A DNA stretch of 64,000 nt from JAIBBD01 sp041390685 (GCA_041390685.1 JAWKPL010000001.1:1488001-1552000); one strand, 5' to 3'; shown: positions 17,016-26,124, counted from the first letter of the stretch. Numbers and translations are program-made. Notes: generated by a model from the letters alone, not told the origin.

Positions 17016-17771
17016 CTAGGCGAGGTGCTTCTCGAAGAAGGTGAAGACCTTGTCCCAGCCGTCGACGGCCTGTTCCTGCCGGTACATGCCCATGTGGTAG
17101 TAGAAGAAGCCGTGGCCGGCGCCCTCGTAGTTGTGGAACTCGTATTGCTTGCCGTGCTCCTTCAGCGCCGCCTCGAGCTGGGCGACCATCTCCGGCGTAG
17201 GGTTGCGGTCCTCGACGCCGAAGAGGCCGAGGAGGGGGCAGGAGAGATCCTTCGTGTACTCGATGGGGGAGACGGGGGTGCGCTCGGTCAGCTCGTCGGG
17301 GGCCATGACCACGCGGCCGCCCCAGAGGTCAACGGCGGCGTCGAAGCTCGAGGTGCGGCAGGCGGCGAGGAAGGTGTGGCGGCCGCCGGAGCAGCTGCCG
17401 ATGACGCCGACCCTGTCGCTGGCGTAGGGGAGAGAGCGGACGAAGGTGGCTGCGCCCTCGACGTCCGCGACGACGCGGTCGTCGGGCGGGCCGCCGTCGG
17501 CGCGCACCTGGGCGGCGACGTCCTCGGGGGAGCCATCGCCGTCGCGGTCGAAGAGATTGGGGCAGATGGCGACGTAGCCGTGGTGGGCGAACTTGCGGGT
17601 CATCTCGTAGTAGTACTCACCCCAGCCGAGGACGTTGTGGATGAGGACGACGGACGGGAAGGGGCCAGGCCCGAGCGGCCTGGCGAGGTAGGCGTCGATG
17701 ACGTCGCCGTTGGCGCCGGCGTAGGTGACGGTCTCGGCGAGCATGCCGTGGTACTGGTCAGTGGTGAACAT
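17016..17771 (-). CDS. Dienelactone hydrolase family protein
   Basis: A 251-residue alpha/beta hydrolase. The nucleophile elbow is GVIGSCSGGRHTFLA, with Ser rather than the Cys of classical dienelactone hydrolase at GxCxGG; an Asp region is in LLGLFGVEDRNPTPE and the catalytic His in YEGAGHGFFYYH. The ATG at 17771 follows GAGGAGGAA. A second copy lies immediately upstream on the same strand with a frameshift, so the two are a tandem duplication. The substrate may be a lactone or ester. Confidence 0.88.
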   Translation of the reverse strand: MFTTDQYHGMLAETVTYAGANGDVIDAYLARPLGPGPFPSVVLIHNVLGWGEYYYEMTRKFAHHGYVAICPNLFDRDGDGSPEDVAAQVRADGGPPDDRVVADVEGAATFVRSLPYASDRVGVIGSCSGGRHTFLAACRTSSFDAAVDLWGGRVVMAPDELTERTPVSPIEYTKDLSCPLLGLFGVEDRNPTPEMVAQLEAALKEHGKQYEFHNYEGAGHGFFYYHMGMYRQEQAVDGWDKVFTFFEKHLA

Positions 17772-17851
17772 CGTTCCTCCTCGCAACGTCGGTGGTCGTC
17801 AAACGAGTGAGTTGTACCACCTCGGAGGGGGTTGCGTGCGGCGGCGGGCGG

Positions 17852-18612
17852 TCAGGGAGGGCCGCCGAGGTGCTTCGCGAAGAAGGTCCAGACCCTGTCC
17901 CAGCCGTCGATCGCGGCTTCCTGCCGGTACATGCCGGAGTGGCAGTAGAAGAAGCCGTGCCCGGCGCCCTCATAGATGTGGAACTCGTAGTCCTTGCCGA
18001 GCTGCTGGAGCAACTCCTCGTGCTGCGCGACCTGCGCCACGGGGGCTGCGGTCTTCAGCCGAAGAGGCCGAGGAGGGGGCAGGAGAGGTCCTTCGTCAGG
18101 TCGAGGGGCGCGACGGGCGTGCGATCATTGAGCTCCTCGGGGGCCATGACGACACGGCCGCCCCAGAGGTCGATGGCGGCGTCGAACTCGGCGGTCTGGC
18201 AGGCGGCGAGGCAGGTGTGGCGTCCGCCGGAACAGCTGCCGATGATGCCGACCTTGCCGGTCGTGTTGGGCAGCGCGCGGACGTGCCTCGCGGCGCCCGC
18301 GAGGTCGCCGACGACGCGGGCGTCGGGCGCTCCGCCCTCGGCGCGCACCTTCGCGGCGACATCGTCCGGCACGCCGTGGCCGTCACGGCAGTAGAGGTCC
18401 GGGCTGATGGCGACGTAGCCGTGGTGGGCGAACTTGCGCGTCATCTCGAAGTAGAACTCGTCCCAGCCGGGCATGTGGTGGACGAGGACGACGGCGGGGA
18501 AGGGGCCGGGGCCGAGCGGCCTCGCGAGGCAGGCGTGGATGGCGTCGCCGTCCGCGCCGGCGTAGGTGACGGTCTCGGCGAGGATGCCGTGGTACTGGTC
18601 GGTGGTGAACAT
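17852..18612 (-). pseudogene. Frameshifted paralogue of the dienelactone hydrolase
   Basis: The first part, 18612 to about 18055, is closely similar to the neighbour (MFTTDQYHGILAETVTYAGA) and ends at a premature TGA directly after LLGLFG. Just beyond, another frame reads AEDRSP, matching VEDRNP of the intact copy, and a third frame (to 17852) continues with GKDYEFHIYEGAGHGFFYCH. A two-base loss in a GCGC-like run plus a second small indel would explain this. The His-bearing C-terminal part is therefore separated from the nucleophile. A sequencing error cannot be excluded. Confidence 0.75.
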
Positions 18613-18769
18613 CGGGATTCCCTTCGCGCGCGTGGACGCGAGGGTTGTACCACGAGGGTGGTAGTGGCTACCGGATCAGCAGGAGGGCGAGACAAAAGCG
18701 AAGCCATTTGTTACATATCCGTTGCAGCGCGGCTCCAAGACTGGATGAGTACGCGTACGGGAGGTAGCG

Positions 18770-20161
18770 ATGGACTCCGGATATCGACTCGCGGCGGTCA
18801 TTGGGGCCATCTTCGGCGCTGCCGCGCTCCTTGTAGCGACGGTTGCCCTCGTCCAGGGGGCGGGGAACGGCGGCAGCAGCGGGGCTGCGGGGGCCGTTGA
18901 GGAAGGCGCGACTCCCGAGGCTGTCCCGCGCGTCGACACATTCGACATTGAGGCTGGGGAGTTCTTCTTCCGCCCGGGGCGGCTGGATGTTCCGACCAAC
19001 ACGACCCTGACGCTGAACGTCACGAACAGCGGCGGGATCCCGCACGACCTGCGCCTGGTGGAGGCCGACACCGGGACACGGCTCCTCGGTCCGGGGGAAT
19101 CGGAGACGGCGGTCTTCGGGCCGTTCAACCACAGCGTGGAGTTGATCTGCACGGTCCCGGGCCATGCGGCGGCCGGGATGCGGCTGAGTGTGAACGTCAC
19201 GGGCGCGGCCGAGCTGGCGTCGACCGCCACGGCGGGGACGGCTGATGGCGACGGAAACGCTGAGGTCGACCCGAACGCGACGCCCTCGGCCGACTGGACG
19301 GCGCGTGACGCCGCGCTGGCGCCTGCCCCGGCGGGCACGCTCCACCAGCTCACGCTGGAGGCGACTGAGGTCGAGATCGAGGTCGCGCCGGGCGTCACGC
19401 AGCAGCTGTGGACATTCAACGACCAGACTCCCGGCCCGGTCCTGCGCGGGAAGGTCGGCGACACGTTCGAGGTCACCCTGGTGAACAAGGGCAAGCTCGG
19501 CCACTCGATCGACTTCCACGCGAGCAAGGTTGCGTGGAATGACGAGATGCGGACGATCCAGCCGGGGGAGAGCCTCGTGTACCGCTTCGAGGCGAAGCAT
19601 GCCGGCATCTACATGTACCACTGCGGGACGGCGCCGGCATTGCACCACATCGGCAACGGGATGTACGGGGCGATCATCGTGGACCCGCCGGACCTGCCGC
19701 CGGTGGACGGCGAATTCCTGTTCGTGCAGTCGGAGTTCTACCTCGGGCCGCAGGGGCAGCCTGGCGACCTGACGAAGATGCAACGGGATCAATGGGACGC
19801 GGTGGTGTTCAACGGCTACGTGAGCCAGTACCTCCACGCGCCGATCCGCATCGAACCGGATCGCCGCTACCGGGCATGGGTGCTCGACGTCGGCCCATCG
19901 GAGAACAGCTCGTTCCATGTCGTCGGCACGGTCTTCGACACCGTCTACAAGGAGGGAAGCTATCTGCTCCGTCCGGACGGCTCGCGAGGCGGCTCGCAGG
20001 CGCTGGACCTGCAACCGGCGCAGGGGGGCTTCGTGGAGTTCACGATGGACGAGGCGGGGCTGTACCTGATCGTCACGCACAAGTTCTCGAACGTAGGCAA
20101 GGGGGCGCTCGGTGTATTCCAGGCAGGGGACGTCGCCGCCACGGGGGCGGGCGGCCATTGA
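18770..20161 (+). CDS. NirK-like copper protein with N-terminal cupredoxin
   Basis: This 463-residue exported protein has one N-terminal membrane anchor. A cupredoxin follows, with type 1 ligands in GGIPHDLRL and ICTVPGHAAAGM, and then a two-domain nitrite-reductase-like module. In the module GHSIDFHAS supplies the type 1 His, the Asp98 equivalent and a type 2 His; YMYHC supplies the next His and Cys; HHIGNGM the His and Met; VTHKFS a further type 2 His. The segment SSFHVVGTVFD has Val where NirK has catalytic His255, so nitrite reduction is uncertain. GGGAGGT precedes the ATG. Confidence 0.82.
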   Translation: MDSGYRLAAVIGAIFGAAALLVATVALVQGAGNGGSSGAAGAVEEGATPEAVPRVDTFDIEAGEFFFRPGRLDVPTNTTLTLNVTNSGGIPHDLRLVEADTGTRLLGPGESETAVFGPFNHSVELICTVPGHAAAGMRLSVNVTGAAELASTATAGTADGDGNAEVDPNATPSADWTARDAALAPAPAGTLHQLTLEATEVEIEVAPGVTQQLWTFNDQTPGPVLRGKVGDTFEVTLVNKGKLGHSIDFHASKVAWNDEMRTIQPGESLVYRFEAKHAGIYMYHCGTAPALHHIGNGMYGAIIVDPPDLPPVDGEFLFVQSEFYLGPQGQPGDLTKMQRDQWDAVVFNGYVSQYLHAPIRIEPDRRYRAWVLDVGPSENSSFHVVGTVFDTVYKEGSYLLRPDGSRGGSQALDLQPAQGGFVEFTMDEAGLYLIVTHKFSNVGKGALGVFQAGDVAATGAGGH

Positions 20162-20202
20162 GTTGAGCGGGCCGGAGCGCACGCCGGCGGAGGCGGTCTG
20201 AG

Positions 20203-20736
20203 CTAGCTCTGCCGCAGGGCGAGGTCGGAGATGGCCTGGCGGATGTGGTCGTCCTCGATGAAGGGCTGGCGCCGGGCGTCACGGATGGCGGCGGCGCGTT
20301 CGAGGACGGCGGGGCGTGACATGCCGGCGGGGGGCTCGGTGGTCCAGGCGGTGAGGATGATGAGGACGCCGTTGGGGTCCTCCATGAAGACGAGGCGCTC
20401 GTAGCCGCGGCGGATCTCCTCGCTGGCCTGCGCGCCCACCGAGGACAGTTCGTAGAAGGCGCGGTCCATCCAGTCGGCGGGGACCTGCAGGCTGAGGTAC
20501 TGCATCGAGCCGACGCCCAGGGAGGCCTCGGCGAGCTTGATGCCGGGGTTGGTGGGGCCGACGAGGAGGACGTAGGTGTCGCCGCCGGCGTGGAGCAGGG
20601 CCTGGGCGGACTCGGGGTCGTCGCGGTTGGGCTCGGTGTAGAGGTGCTGCATGCCGAAGGTCTTCGTGTAGAAGCCGACGGACTCGTCCATGTTCTTGAC
20701 GATGATGGCCGGGTAGCCGAGGCCGTTGACCTGCAT
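20203..20736 (-). CDS. VOC-superfamily (glyoxalase-like) protein
   Basis: A 177-residue protein starting MQVNGLGYPAIIVKNMDESV, then FYTKTFGMQHL, with a second beta-alpha-beta unit ending GYERLVFMEDPNGVLIILTA. This is the vicinal oxygen chelate pattern of glyoxalase, dioxygenase and resistance proteins. Substrate unknown. It converges on the NirK-like gene, with 41 bases between the stops. Confidence 0.8.
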   Translation of the reverse strand: MQVNGLGYPAIIVKNMDESVGFYTKTFGMQHLYTEPNRDDPESAQALLHAGGDTYVLLVGPTNPGIKLAEASLGVGSMQYLSLQVPADWMDRAFYELSSVGAQASEEIRRGYERLVFMEDPNGVLIILTAWTTEPPAGMSRPAVLERAAAIRDARRQPFIEDDHIRQAISDLALRQS

Positions 20737-20842
20737 GTGGTGCGCCCCCTTCGAGGTCTGCCGGAGCCGCCCCCCTGCGAGGCACCTCGCGCGGGGCCAG
20801 CGTACGGCCTCGGCGGGCTACATGGGGCGTCGGGGCGGCACG

Positions 20843-21379
20843 CTACTCGAGACGGAGCTCGCCTTCGAGGAGGCCCATGAGGACCATGTCCTGGTAGTGG
20901 CCGGCCTGGTACCAGCCGTCACGGCGCGCGCCTTCGACGACGAAGCCGAGGCGTTCGTAGACGTGGCGGGCGCGGGCGTTCTGGGCGAACGCTTCGAGCT
21001 CGATGCGGTGGAGGTTCATCTCCTCGAAGCCGAAGCGGCAGAGGGTGCGGACGGCGTCGGTGCCGTAGCCGCCGTCCCAGTAGTCCGGGTCGCCGATGAC
21101 GATGCCCAGCTCGGCGCGGCGGTTCTCGGGGAAGGCGACTTCGAGGCTGCAGGTGCCGAGGAAGCGCCGCTCCTCGAGCGTTTCGATGGCGAAGTGCGCG
21201 CCGAGGTACCTCGCGGGGAGCGAGAGGGCGTCGCGTTCCTGCTGGTGGGAGAAGGGGTAGCGGACGGCGAGGTATTCGGTGACCCGGGGGTCGTTGAAGT
21301 AGCGGTACGCGAGTTCTTCGTCGGCGGGTTCGCGGGCGCGCAGCCGGACGAGTCTGCCTTCGAGGGGTCGATGCACCAT
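20843..21379 (-). CDS. GNAT acetyltransferase, RimJ/RimL type
   Basis: A 178-residue N-acetyltransferase. RLVRLRAREPADEELAYRYF opens the fold, IVIGDPDYWDGGYGTDAVRT contains the acetyl-CoA loop region and NLHRIELEAFAQNARARHVYER is the RimJ/RimL hallmark. The ATG at 21379 follows GAGAGGAGA. A leader frame and a strong hairpin upstream suggest attenuation control. Confidence 0.85.
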   Translation of the reverse strand: MVHRPLEGRLVRLRAREPADEELAYRYFNDPRVTEYLAVRYPFSHQQERDALSLPARYLGAHFAIETLEERRFLGTCSLEVAFPENRRAELGIVIGDPDYWDGGYGTDAVRTLCRFGFEEMNLHRIELEAFAQNARARHVYERLGFVVEGARRDGWYQAGHYQDMVLMGLLEGELRLE

Positions 21380-21419
21380 GGTCGTGTCTCCTCTCACCTC
21401 GACGCCCTCGTGTAGAGCA

Positions 21420-21447
21420 GCAGGCCCACCGCTGCCGGTGGGCCTGC
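21420..21447 (-). terminator. Possible attenuator hairpin before the GNAT gene
   Basis: A perfect 11-pair stem, GCAGGCCCACC with GGTGGGCCTGC and a six-base loop, lies between the stop of a 30-residue leader frame and the ribosome site of the GNAT gene. No T run follows, so it may act on translation or pausing rather than as a standard terminator. Confidence 0.45.
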
Positions 21448-21475
21448 CGTTTCGAGGTGCCGTCGTGTCCGTCGC

Positions 21476-21568
21476 TTACGACGCCGGCGTCTCCTCGCGG
21501 CAGCCCCACCCCGCCTCGATGTGCGGGCGGGGGCTAGCGGCGATGGCGATGGCGACGGCGGTGGTCAT
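21476..21568 (-). CDS. Putative leader peptide (30 residues)
   Basis: This short frame starts at ATG 21568 and ends at TAA. It begins MTTAVAIAIAAS and contains a GWGCREE segment near the end. There is no ribosome site, but TACCAT lies 9 bases before the ATG, which would suit a leaderless transcript. Its place before the hairpin at 21420-21447 and the GNAT gene is the layout of a ribosome-mediated attenuator. Which amino acid is sensed is not clear. Confidence 0.35.
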   Translation of the reverse strand: MTTAVAIAIAASPRPHIEAGWGCREETPAS

Positions 21569-21672
21569 GAGGGCGTGATGGTAGCACGGGGTCGGGGCGG
21601 GCTGTCGTGCCATCCGACCGCGCGATCGGCCGTGGGTCCTGCTATTCCTGGACGGGTGGGATGGAGGATCTC

Positions 21673-21972
21673 ATGACCATGGCTCTGAGGATCGCCAGCC
21701 GACATGTCGTGGAAGCGCAGGCAGGTACGGAGTCACTTCAACAGGCGCTGGACGAGCTTCGGGTGGCGTACGCGGAACACGAGGCGCGAGACGGATTCGC
21801 GGAGACGTGCTGGTCGGTCGACGATGTGCGGAGCCGCCGCCCCGAGTGGACGGAGGAGCGGGCGCGGGAGTGGCTGCTTCGGTGCTCGGGCCTCATCCAG
21901 GACGCGATGGTGGAAGCGGGCTGGGGAGCGATCGACGCGCTGCTGGACGAAGAACGGCCGGAACGTGCATAA
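21673..21972 (+). CDS. Small protein of unknown function beside the AIPR gene
   Basis: A 99-residue acidic protein. The N-terminal half is helical (SLQQALDELRVAYAEHEARD) and the C-terminal half reads RPEWTEERAREWLLRCSGLI, then QDAMVEAGWGAIDALL. I have seen similar WTEE...GW...I endings in small cyanobacterial proteins without a known role. The ATG at 21673 has GGAGG five bases upstream; 21661 is an alternative. It is 40 bases upstream of and codirectional with the AIPR gene, so it could be its partner. Confidence 0.55.
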   Translation: MTMALRIASRHVVEAQAGTESLQQALDELRVAYAEHEARDGFAETCWSVDDVRSRRPEWTEERAREWLLRCSGLIQDAMVEAGWGAIDALLDEERPERA

Positions 21973-22012
21973 AGGACCCATCACGACCTAACCGCTCGAG
22001 GTGGGGGCTCTC

Positions 22013-23773
22013 ATGGTCAGCACTGCAGAACTCGCGTCAAACGTCGCGGAGTCGATCGATGCTGCCGTTCGACGCTACTGCGAAGACCGCGAACGCGACG
22101 ACACAAAGACGCGTGGCGACGGGTTCGCCATCTGGTGCCTCACTGATCTCTTCGGGTTTGAGAGAGATTCCGCGATCGATGCGCTGCTCGATGGGCGCGG
22201 CGACCAATCGATTGATGCTCTTGCGGATGACGGGAATAGGCTCATCGTTCTCCAGGCGAAGTACAACTCGCACGACTGGGCCGAGATCACCAAGTTCAAG
22301 GAGGACGCGCGGCGAGTTGGGAGCGGCCAGACATCCGGTCTCCCACAGCGGCTTCGGCCCGCTGTTGCACGAATTCGCGATCGCCGCGAGAGCGGACTAC
22401 CGCTTGAGTACTACTACGTCACGAATCAGAAATTCTCGGGTGACGACCAGAGCAGGCTAGGCGCACTCGAGGGTGACCCAGCGATCGGGGCTTACGACCT
22501 CGACTGGATCTGCCACATCTTCTTGGAGCGGCAGTCGGAGCGTCCCCTGAACGCTCCAAGCCATCAAGTCCATCTTAAGCCGATGACCGCTCCTCTTCCT
22601 TTCGAACAGTCGCTTATCATGCCTGTGTCCTTGAGGGAATTCGCGCGGTTCGTAGCTGATGGTGAGCAATGGCTCTTCAACAGCAATGTTCGTCAGTATC
22701 TTGCAAAGTCGAAGATTAACCAGGGGATCCGTGATACCGTCGAGAAAGAGTCGTCGCACTTCTGGCGCTATAACAACGGCGTCACGATGGTCGTGGATGA
22801 ATTTTCGTACGAGGACGACAGCGTGGCCCTCTATAAGCCACAGATCGTCAACGGGTGCCAGACATCCTTGTCGATCGCGCGCGTCGCGGCTGCGATGCCT
22901 GAGTCGCAACGGGAACTGCTAGAAGGCAGCGTGCTAGTGCGGGTGATTCGAGAGCGCTCGGACGACGAGCGGAGGAAGATCACTGAGTTCACAAACAAGC
23001 AGAATGCAGTCCGTGGCAAGGACTTCTTCGCTCTCCAAGACTTTCAACATGCACTCAAGCAGAAGATTGATGGCCTTGGGTACTTCTACGAGATCCAGAC
23101 CGGAAGCTTCGATTTTCTAGCGCGTTCCGATAAGGAAAAACTGAAGGGCGACCCTCGATTCACTCATCTCGAGTGGGCGCGGAGAGACTACCGGATCCAG
23201 GCCATCGAGGCTGCGAAATGCTACGCGGCAGCTTTTCGTGACAAGATCGCCGTGTGTTATGCAAACCCAGGTGATCTCGCCCCCAGCGGCGACCTTCATG
23301 ACACGATCTTCCCGGCTGACCTACCGGATGATCCGGAACCGTTCCTGCTGCCTTTCCTACTCATGAAGCATGCTGAGCGAACCCTGGGCTATGGAGCTCC
23401 GAAAGGCGAGGCTTGGCGGCGACGCGGCAGATACATGTTTATTTTCGCGCTGTTTCGTACTTTGCGGGAAGCGTTGCAGCGCGCAAACCGGCTCGAGGTA
23501 GGAGAGGAGTTGTCGCCTGCGCGTCTCCGTGAGGTCGTCGCGCGGGAAGAGATCACGCTTGGTCTTGTCGCTCTCAATGATCGGATCATGGAAAACTTCT
23601 TCTCAGATTCGGCGGTACACAAGCTGGTAAATGATGACATTTTCGGCTTCCTGAAGGGGCCTGTGGAGCGCAAGGACTCGCTCGAAGTCCTGGACCTGAA
23701 GATATCGGCAGCACTCGATAGTGCTGGTGGCCGGCAGTTGGTCGAGACGCTGAAGGTGGCTCTCCCGAACTAG
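22013..23773 (+). CDS. AIPR-family phage-resistance protein
   Basis: A 586-residue protein of the abortive-infection phage resistance (AIPR) family. The N-terminal region DQSIDALADDGNRLIVLQAK resembles the D...QxK core of a PD-(D/E)XK nuclease. The family core follows: WLFNSNVRQYLAKSKINQGI, HFWRYNNGVTMVVDE, PQIVNGCQTSLSIARVAA and ITEFTNKQNAVRGKDFFALQ. AIPR proteins are known in operons with Z1 helicases, MutL-like ATPases and DUF4420 nucleases; none of those is here, so it stands alone with one small gene. GC content is clearly lower than the neighbours, a sign of transfer. Confidence 0.85.
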   Translation: MVSTAELASNVAESIDAAVRRYCEDRERDDTKTRGDGFAIWCLTDLFGFERDSAIDALLDGRGDQSIDALADDGNRLIVLQAKYNSHDWAEITKFKEDARRVGSGQTSGLPQRLRPAVARIRDRRESGLPLEYYYVTNQKFSGDDQSRLGALEGDPAIGAYDLDWICHIFLERQSERPLNAPSHQVHLKPMTAPLPFEQSLIMPVSLREFARFVADGEQWLFNSNVRQYLAKSKINQGIRDTVEKESSHFWRYNNGVTMVVDEFSYEDDSVALYKPQIVNGCQTSLSIARVAAAMPESQRELLEGSVLVRVIRERSDDERRKITEFTNKQNAVRGKDFFALQDFQHALKQKIDGLGYFYEIQTGSFDFLARSDKEKLKGDPRFTHLEWARRDYRIQAIEAAKCYAAAFRDKIAVCYANPGDLAPSGDLHDTIFPADLPDDPEPFLLPFLLMKHAERTLGYGAPKGEAWRRRGRYMFIFALFRTLREALQRANRLEVGEELSPARLREVVAREEITLGLVALNDRIMENFFSDSAVHKLVNDDIFGFLKGPVERKDSLEVLDLKISAALDSAGGRQLVETLKVALPN

Positions 23774-23853
23774 ATCCGGGCTTCTCGCGCGGATGTGCGA
23801 CGGCGCCTGACCGCCCGCCCCCTGCTACACTCCCGCGCAGCGAGGAGGCGGTG

Positions 23854-24804
23854 ATGGACGTACAGCAGCTGGTCGATCCCGAGGTGGCGCGGGTGATTGC
23901 GCCGCTCGTGGGGAACCTCGATGGGGTGGGGATCGAGGATATTCCGCGGGTGCGGGCGGAGCGGGCGGCGGCGATGCCGCGGCCGGTGCTGTCGGACGCT
24001 GTCGAGCGGACGGATGTGACGGTGCCAGGGCCCGCGGGTGCGCCGGACGTCCTCGTGCGGCTGCACCGGCCGAAGGCGCGGGGCGGCGAGGCGCTGCCGG
24101 CGGTGTTCTGGATGCACGGCGGCGGCTACGTCTTCGGGACGTATGAGGGCGACGACCTGCGCTTCGACGGGTGGGTGCGCGAGCTGCACTGCGTCGGGGC
24201 CTCGGTGGAGTACCGGCTGGCGCCGGAGCATCCGCACCCGGCGGCTGTCGAGGACAGCTACGCGGCGCTCACGTGGCTGCACGAACACGCCTCGGAGCTC
24301 GGGGTGGATGCGGGGCGCATCGGTATCGGCGGGGCGAGCGCGGGGGCGGGGCTGGCGGCGGGGCTGGCGCTGTACGCGCGCGACCGCGGCGAGGTGCCGG
24401 TGGCGTTCCAGCTGCTGATCTACCCGATGCTTGATGACCGGCAGGCGACGCCCTCGAGCGGGTGGCCGGTGCCGATCTGGGCGCCGTCGCACAACACCCT
24501 GGGGTGGCGCGCGTACCTTGGCGAGCGCTACGGGAGCGACGATGTGCCGATCTACGCGGCGCCAGCACGTGCGACGGACCTCGAGGGGTTGCCGCCGACG
24601 CTGATCGCGGTGGGGACGCTGGACGGGTTCGTCGACGAGGACCTCGAGTACGCGCGGCGGCTCAACCACGCGGGGGTGCCGGTGGAGCTGCACATGTATC
24701 CGGGCGCGCCGCACGGGTTCGACTCGATGGCGCCGGACACGGCGGTGGCGCGGCGGGCGCGGGCGCACATGGAGGACTGGCTGGCGCGGCAGCTGCGGCC
24801 GTAG
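23854..24804 (+). CDS. Alpha/beta hydrolase, HSL-type esterase
   Basis: A 316-residue hormone-sensitive-lipase-type esterase. The oxyanion motif is WMHGGGYVFGTYEGDD, the nucleophile elbow GIGGASAGAG, the acid lies in VGTLDGFVDEDLEYA and the His in PGAPHGFDSM. It probably cleaves short acyl esters in the cytoplasm. GAGGAGG precedes it; a GTG one codon earlier is an alternative start. Confidence 0.9.
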   Translation: MDVQQLVDPEVARVIAPLVGNLDGVGIEDIPRVRAERAAAMPRPVLSDAVERTDVTVPGPAGAPDVLVRLHRPKARGGEALPAVFWMHGGGYVFGTYEGDDLRFDGWVRELHCVGASVEYRLAPEHPHPAAVEDSYAALTWLHEHASELGVDAGRIGIGGASAGAGLAAGLALYARDRGEVPVAFQLLIYPMLDDRQATPSSGWPVPIWAPSHNTLGWRAYLGERYGSDDVPIYAAPARATDLEGLPPTLIAVGTLDGFVDEDLEYARRLNHAGVPVELHMYPGAPHGFDSMAPDTAVARRARAHMEDWLARQLRP

Positions 24805-24875
24805 CCTCGGGAGGCCGTCTTGCGCGCAGGCCGCGGGGTGGCGAGGGACGGGACGAGCGGATATTGTTGATCCCG

Positions 24876-25520
24876 ATGCGTGATATGCGTGCCCGGGTGC
24901 TGTCGATGCTCGCGCTGCTCCTCGTGGCCGTCGCCGTCGTCGGTGTGGCCGGGTGTGGCGGGAACGATGACGCGACGCCCACGCCCCCGGTGGTCATCGA
25001 GACGCCGGAGGTAACGCCGGCGGCAGCCGTCGAGACGCCGCCGCCCGTGATCGCGACCGCGGAGCCGACCGTCGTGGCGACTGTGCCACCGACGGTTGCG
25101 GCGACGCAGGCGCCTCGGCCGGCGGGGCCGCCTCAGTCGGGGCAGTGGATCGACGTCAACCTGTCGACGTTCACAGTCCAGCTGATGGATGGCGGATCGG
25201 TGCTGCGGACGATCGGGCCGGTGGGCGTGGGGGCGCAGATCAATACCGGCGTGTACGAGTCGACGCGAACGGGGCTGTTCTACGTGTACAGCATGGACGC
25301 GTCGCTCACGTACGACGCGCCGTACGACACGTACATCAGCCACTGGGTGGGGTTCGACCCGGGGCTCGACAACGGGTTCCACTCCTTCCTGAAGGATGCG
25401 GAGGGGCAGGTCGTGGACCCCTCGACGGGTCGCATTTCGAACGGCTGCATCCGCACGGGTGAGGCGGAGGCGATCTACGCGTTCGCGGAGATCGGGATGC
25501 CGGTGTGGGTGCACCTGTAG
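24876..25520 (+). CDS. L,D-transpeptidase-like lipoprotein (YkuD domain)
   Basis: A 214-residue secreted lipoprotein. The signal peptide carries the lipobox VAGC near residue 26, followed by a Pro/Thr/Val linker. The YkuD domain begins WIDVNLSTFTVQLMDGG, with the catalytic segment HSFLKDAEG and then GRISNGCIRTGEAE holding the nucleophile Cys and Arg. L,D-transpeptidases make 3-3 crosslinks or attach proteins in peptidoglycan. No ribosome site is visible, but TATTGT ends 8 bases before the ATG, fitting a leaderless transcript. Confidence 0.85.
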   Translation: MRDMRARVLSMLALLLVAVAVVGVAGCGGNDDATPTPPVVIETPEVTPAAAVETPPPVIATAEPTVVATVPPTVAATQAPRPAGPPQSGQWIDVNLSTFTVQLMDGGSVLRTIGPVGVGAQINTGVYESTRTGLFYVYSMDASLTYDAPYDTYISHWVGFDPGLDNGFHSFLKDAEGQVVDPSTGRISNGCIRTGEAEAIYAFAEIGMPVWVHL

Positions 25521-25592
25521 GCTGACCGGCGTGGACGCCGACCGGCGCGTCGCAGACCTCGACCGGTGTCTCGGGCGATGGACAGGATGCGG

Positions 25593-25943
25593 TCAGTCGC
25601 CGGCCGGGGGCGCCTGCCAGAGCTCGACGCGGTGGCCGTCCGGGTCCATCACCCAGCCGAAGCGGCCGAAGGTCGACTCCTCGATCTTGTCGTCGACGAG
25701 GATGGCGTCGAGGTCGTCGACGCGGAAGTTGACCATGAAGCGCGCCGTGCTGGGGGCGAAGTAGTCCGAGTCCTCCTCGAACACCGACCAGATGGTAGCG
25801 CCCTCGGGATCGTCGGCTGCGCGGAAGGCGACGCCGCCCCAGTCCTCGAGGGGGAGCCCGAGGTGCTCGCGGTACCAGGCGCGGAGGCGGTCGGGGTCGG
25901 ACGACTTGAAGAAGATCCCACCGATGCCGAGCACACGAGCCAT
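25593..25943 (-). CDS. VOC-superfamily protein
   Basis: A 116-residue single-domain glyoxalase/bleomycin-resistance-type protein: GIGGIFFKSSDPDRLRAWYR, EHLGLPLEDWGG, and MDPDGHRVELWQAP at the end. GGAGG precedes the ATG at 25943; a longer open frame upstream is not coding-like. Substrate unknown. Confidence 0.82.
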   Translation of the reverse strand: MARVLGIGGIFFKSSDPDRLRAWYREHLGLPLEDWGGVAFRAADDPEGATIWSVFEEDSDYFAPSTARFMVNFRVDDLDAILVDDKIEESTFGRFGWVMDPDGHRVELWQAPPAGD

Positions 25944-26124
25944 GCGAGCCACCTCCTGCGCGGATGATAGGGCTTCGGCGTCGCGCGGGGGGCGCCGGCG
26001 CGCGCCGCGAGGCCGCTCACAGAGATTTAGCACTTCGATGCGGTGCGGCTGACAGGTCGGCGGGGCGGGAGTGCGATCTTCGATGGCGTCACCGGCGGCC
26101 GATGCCGCGGGGAAGGGAGTGCAG

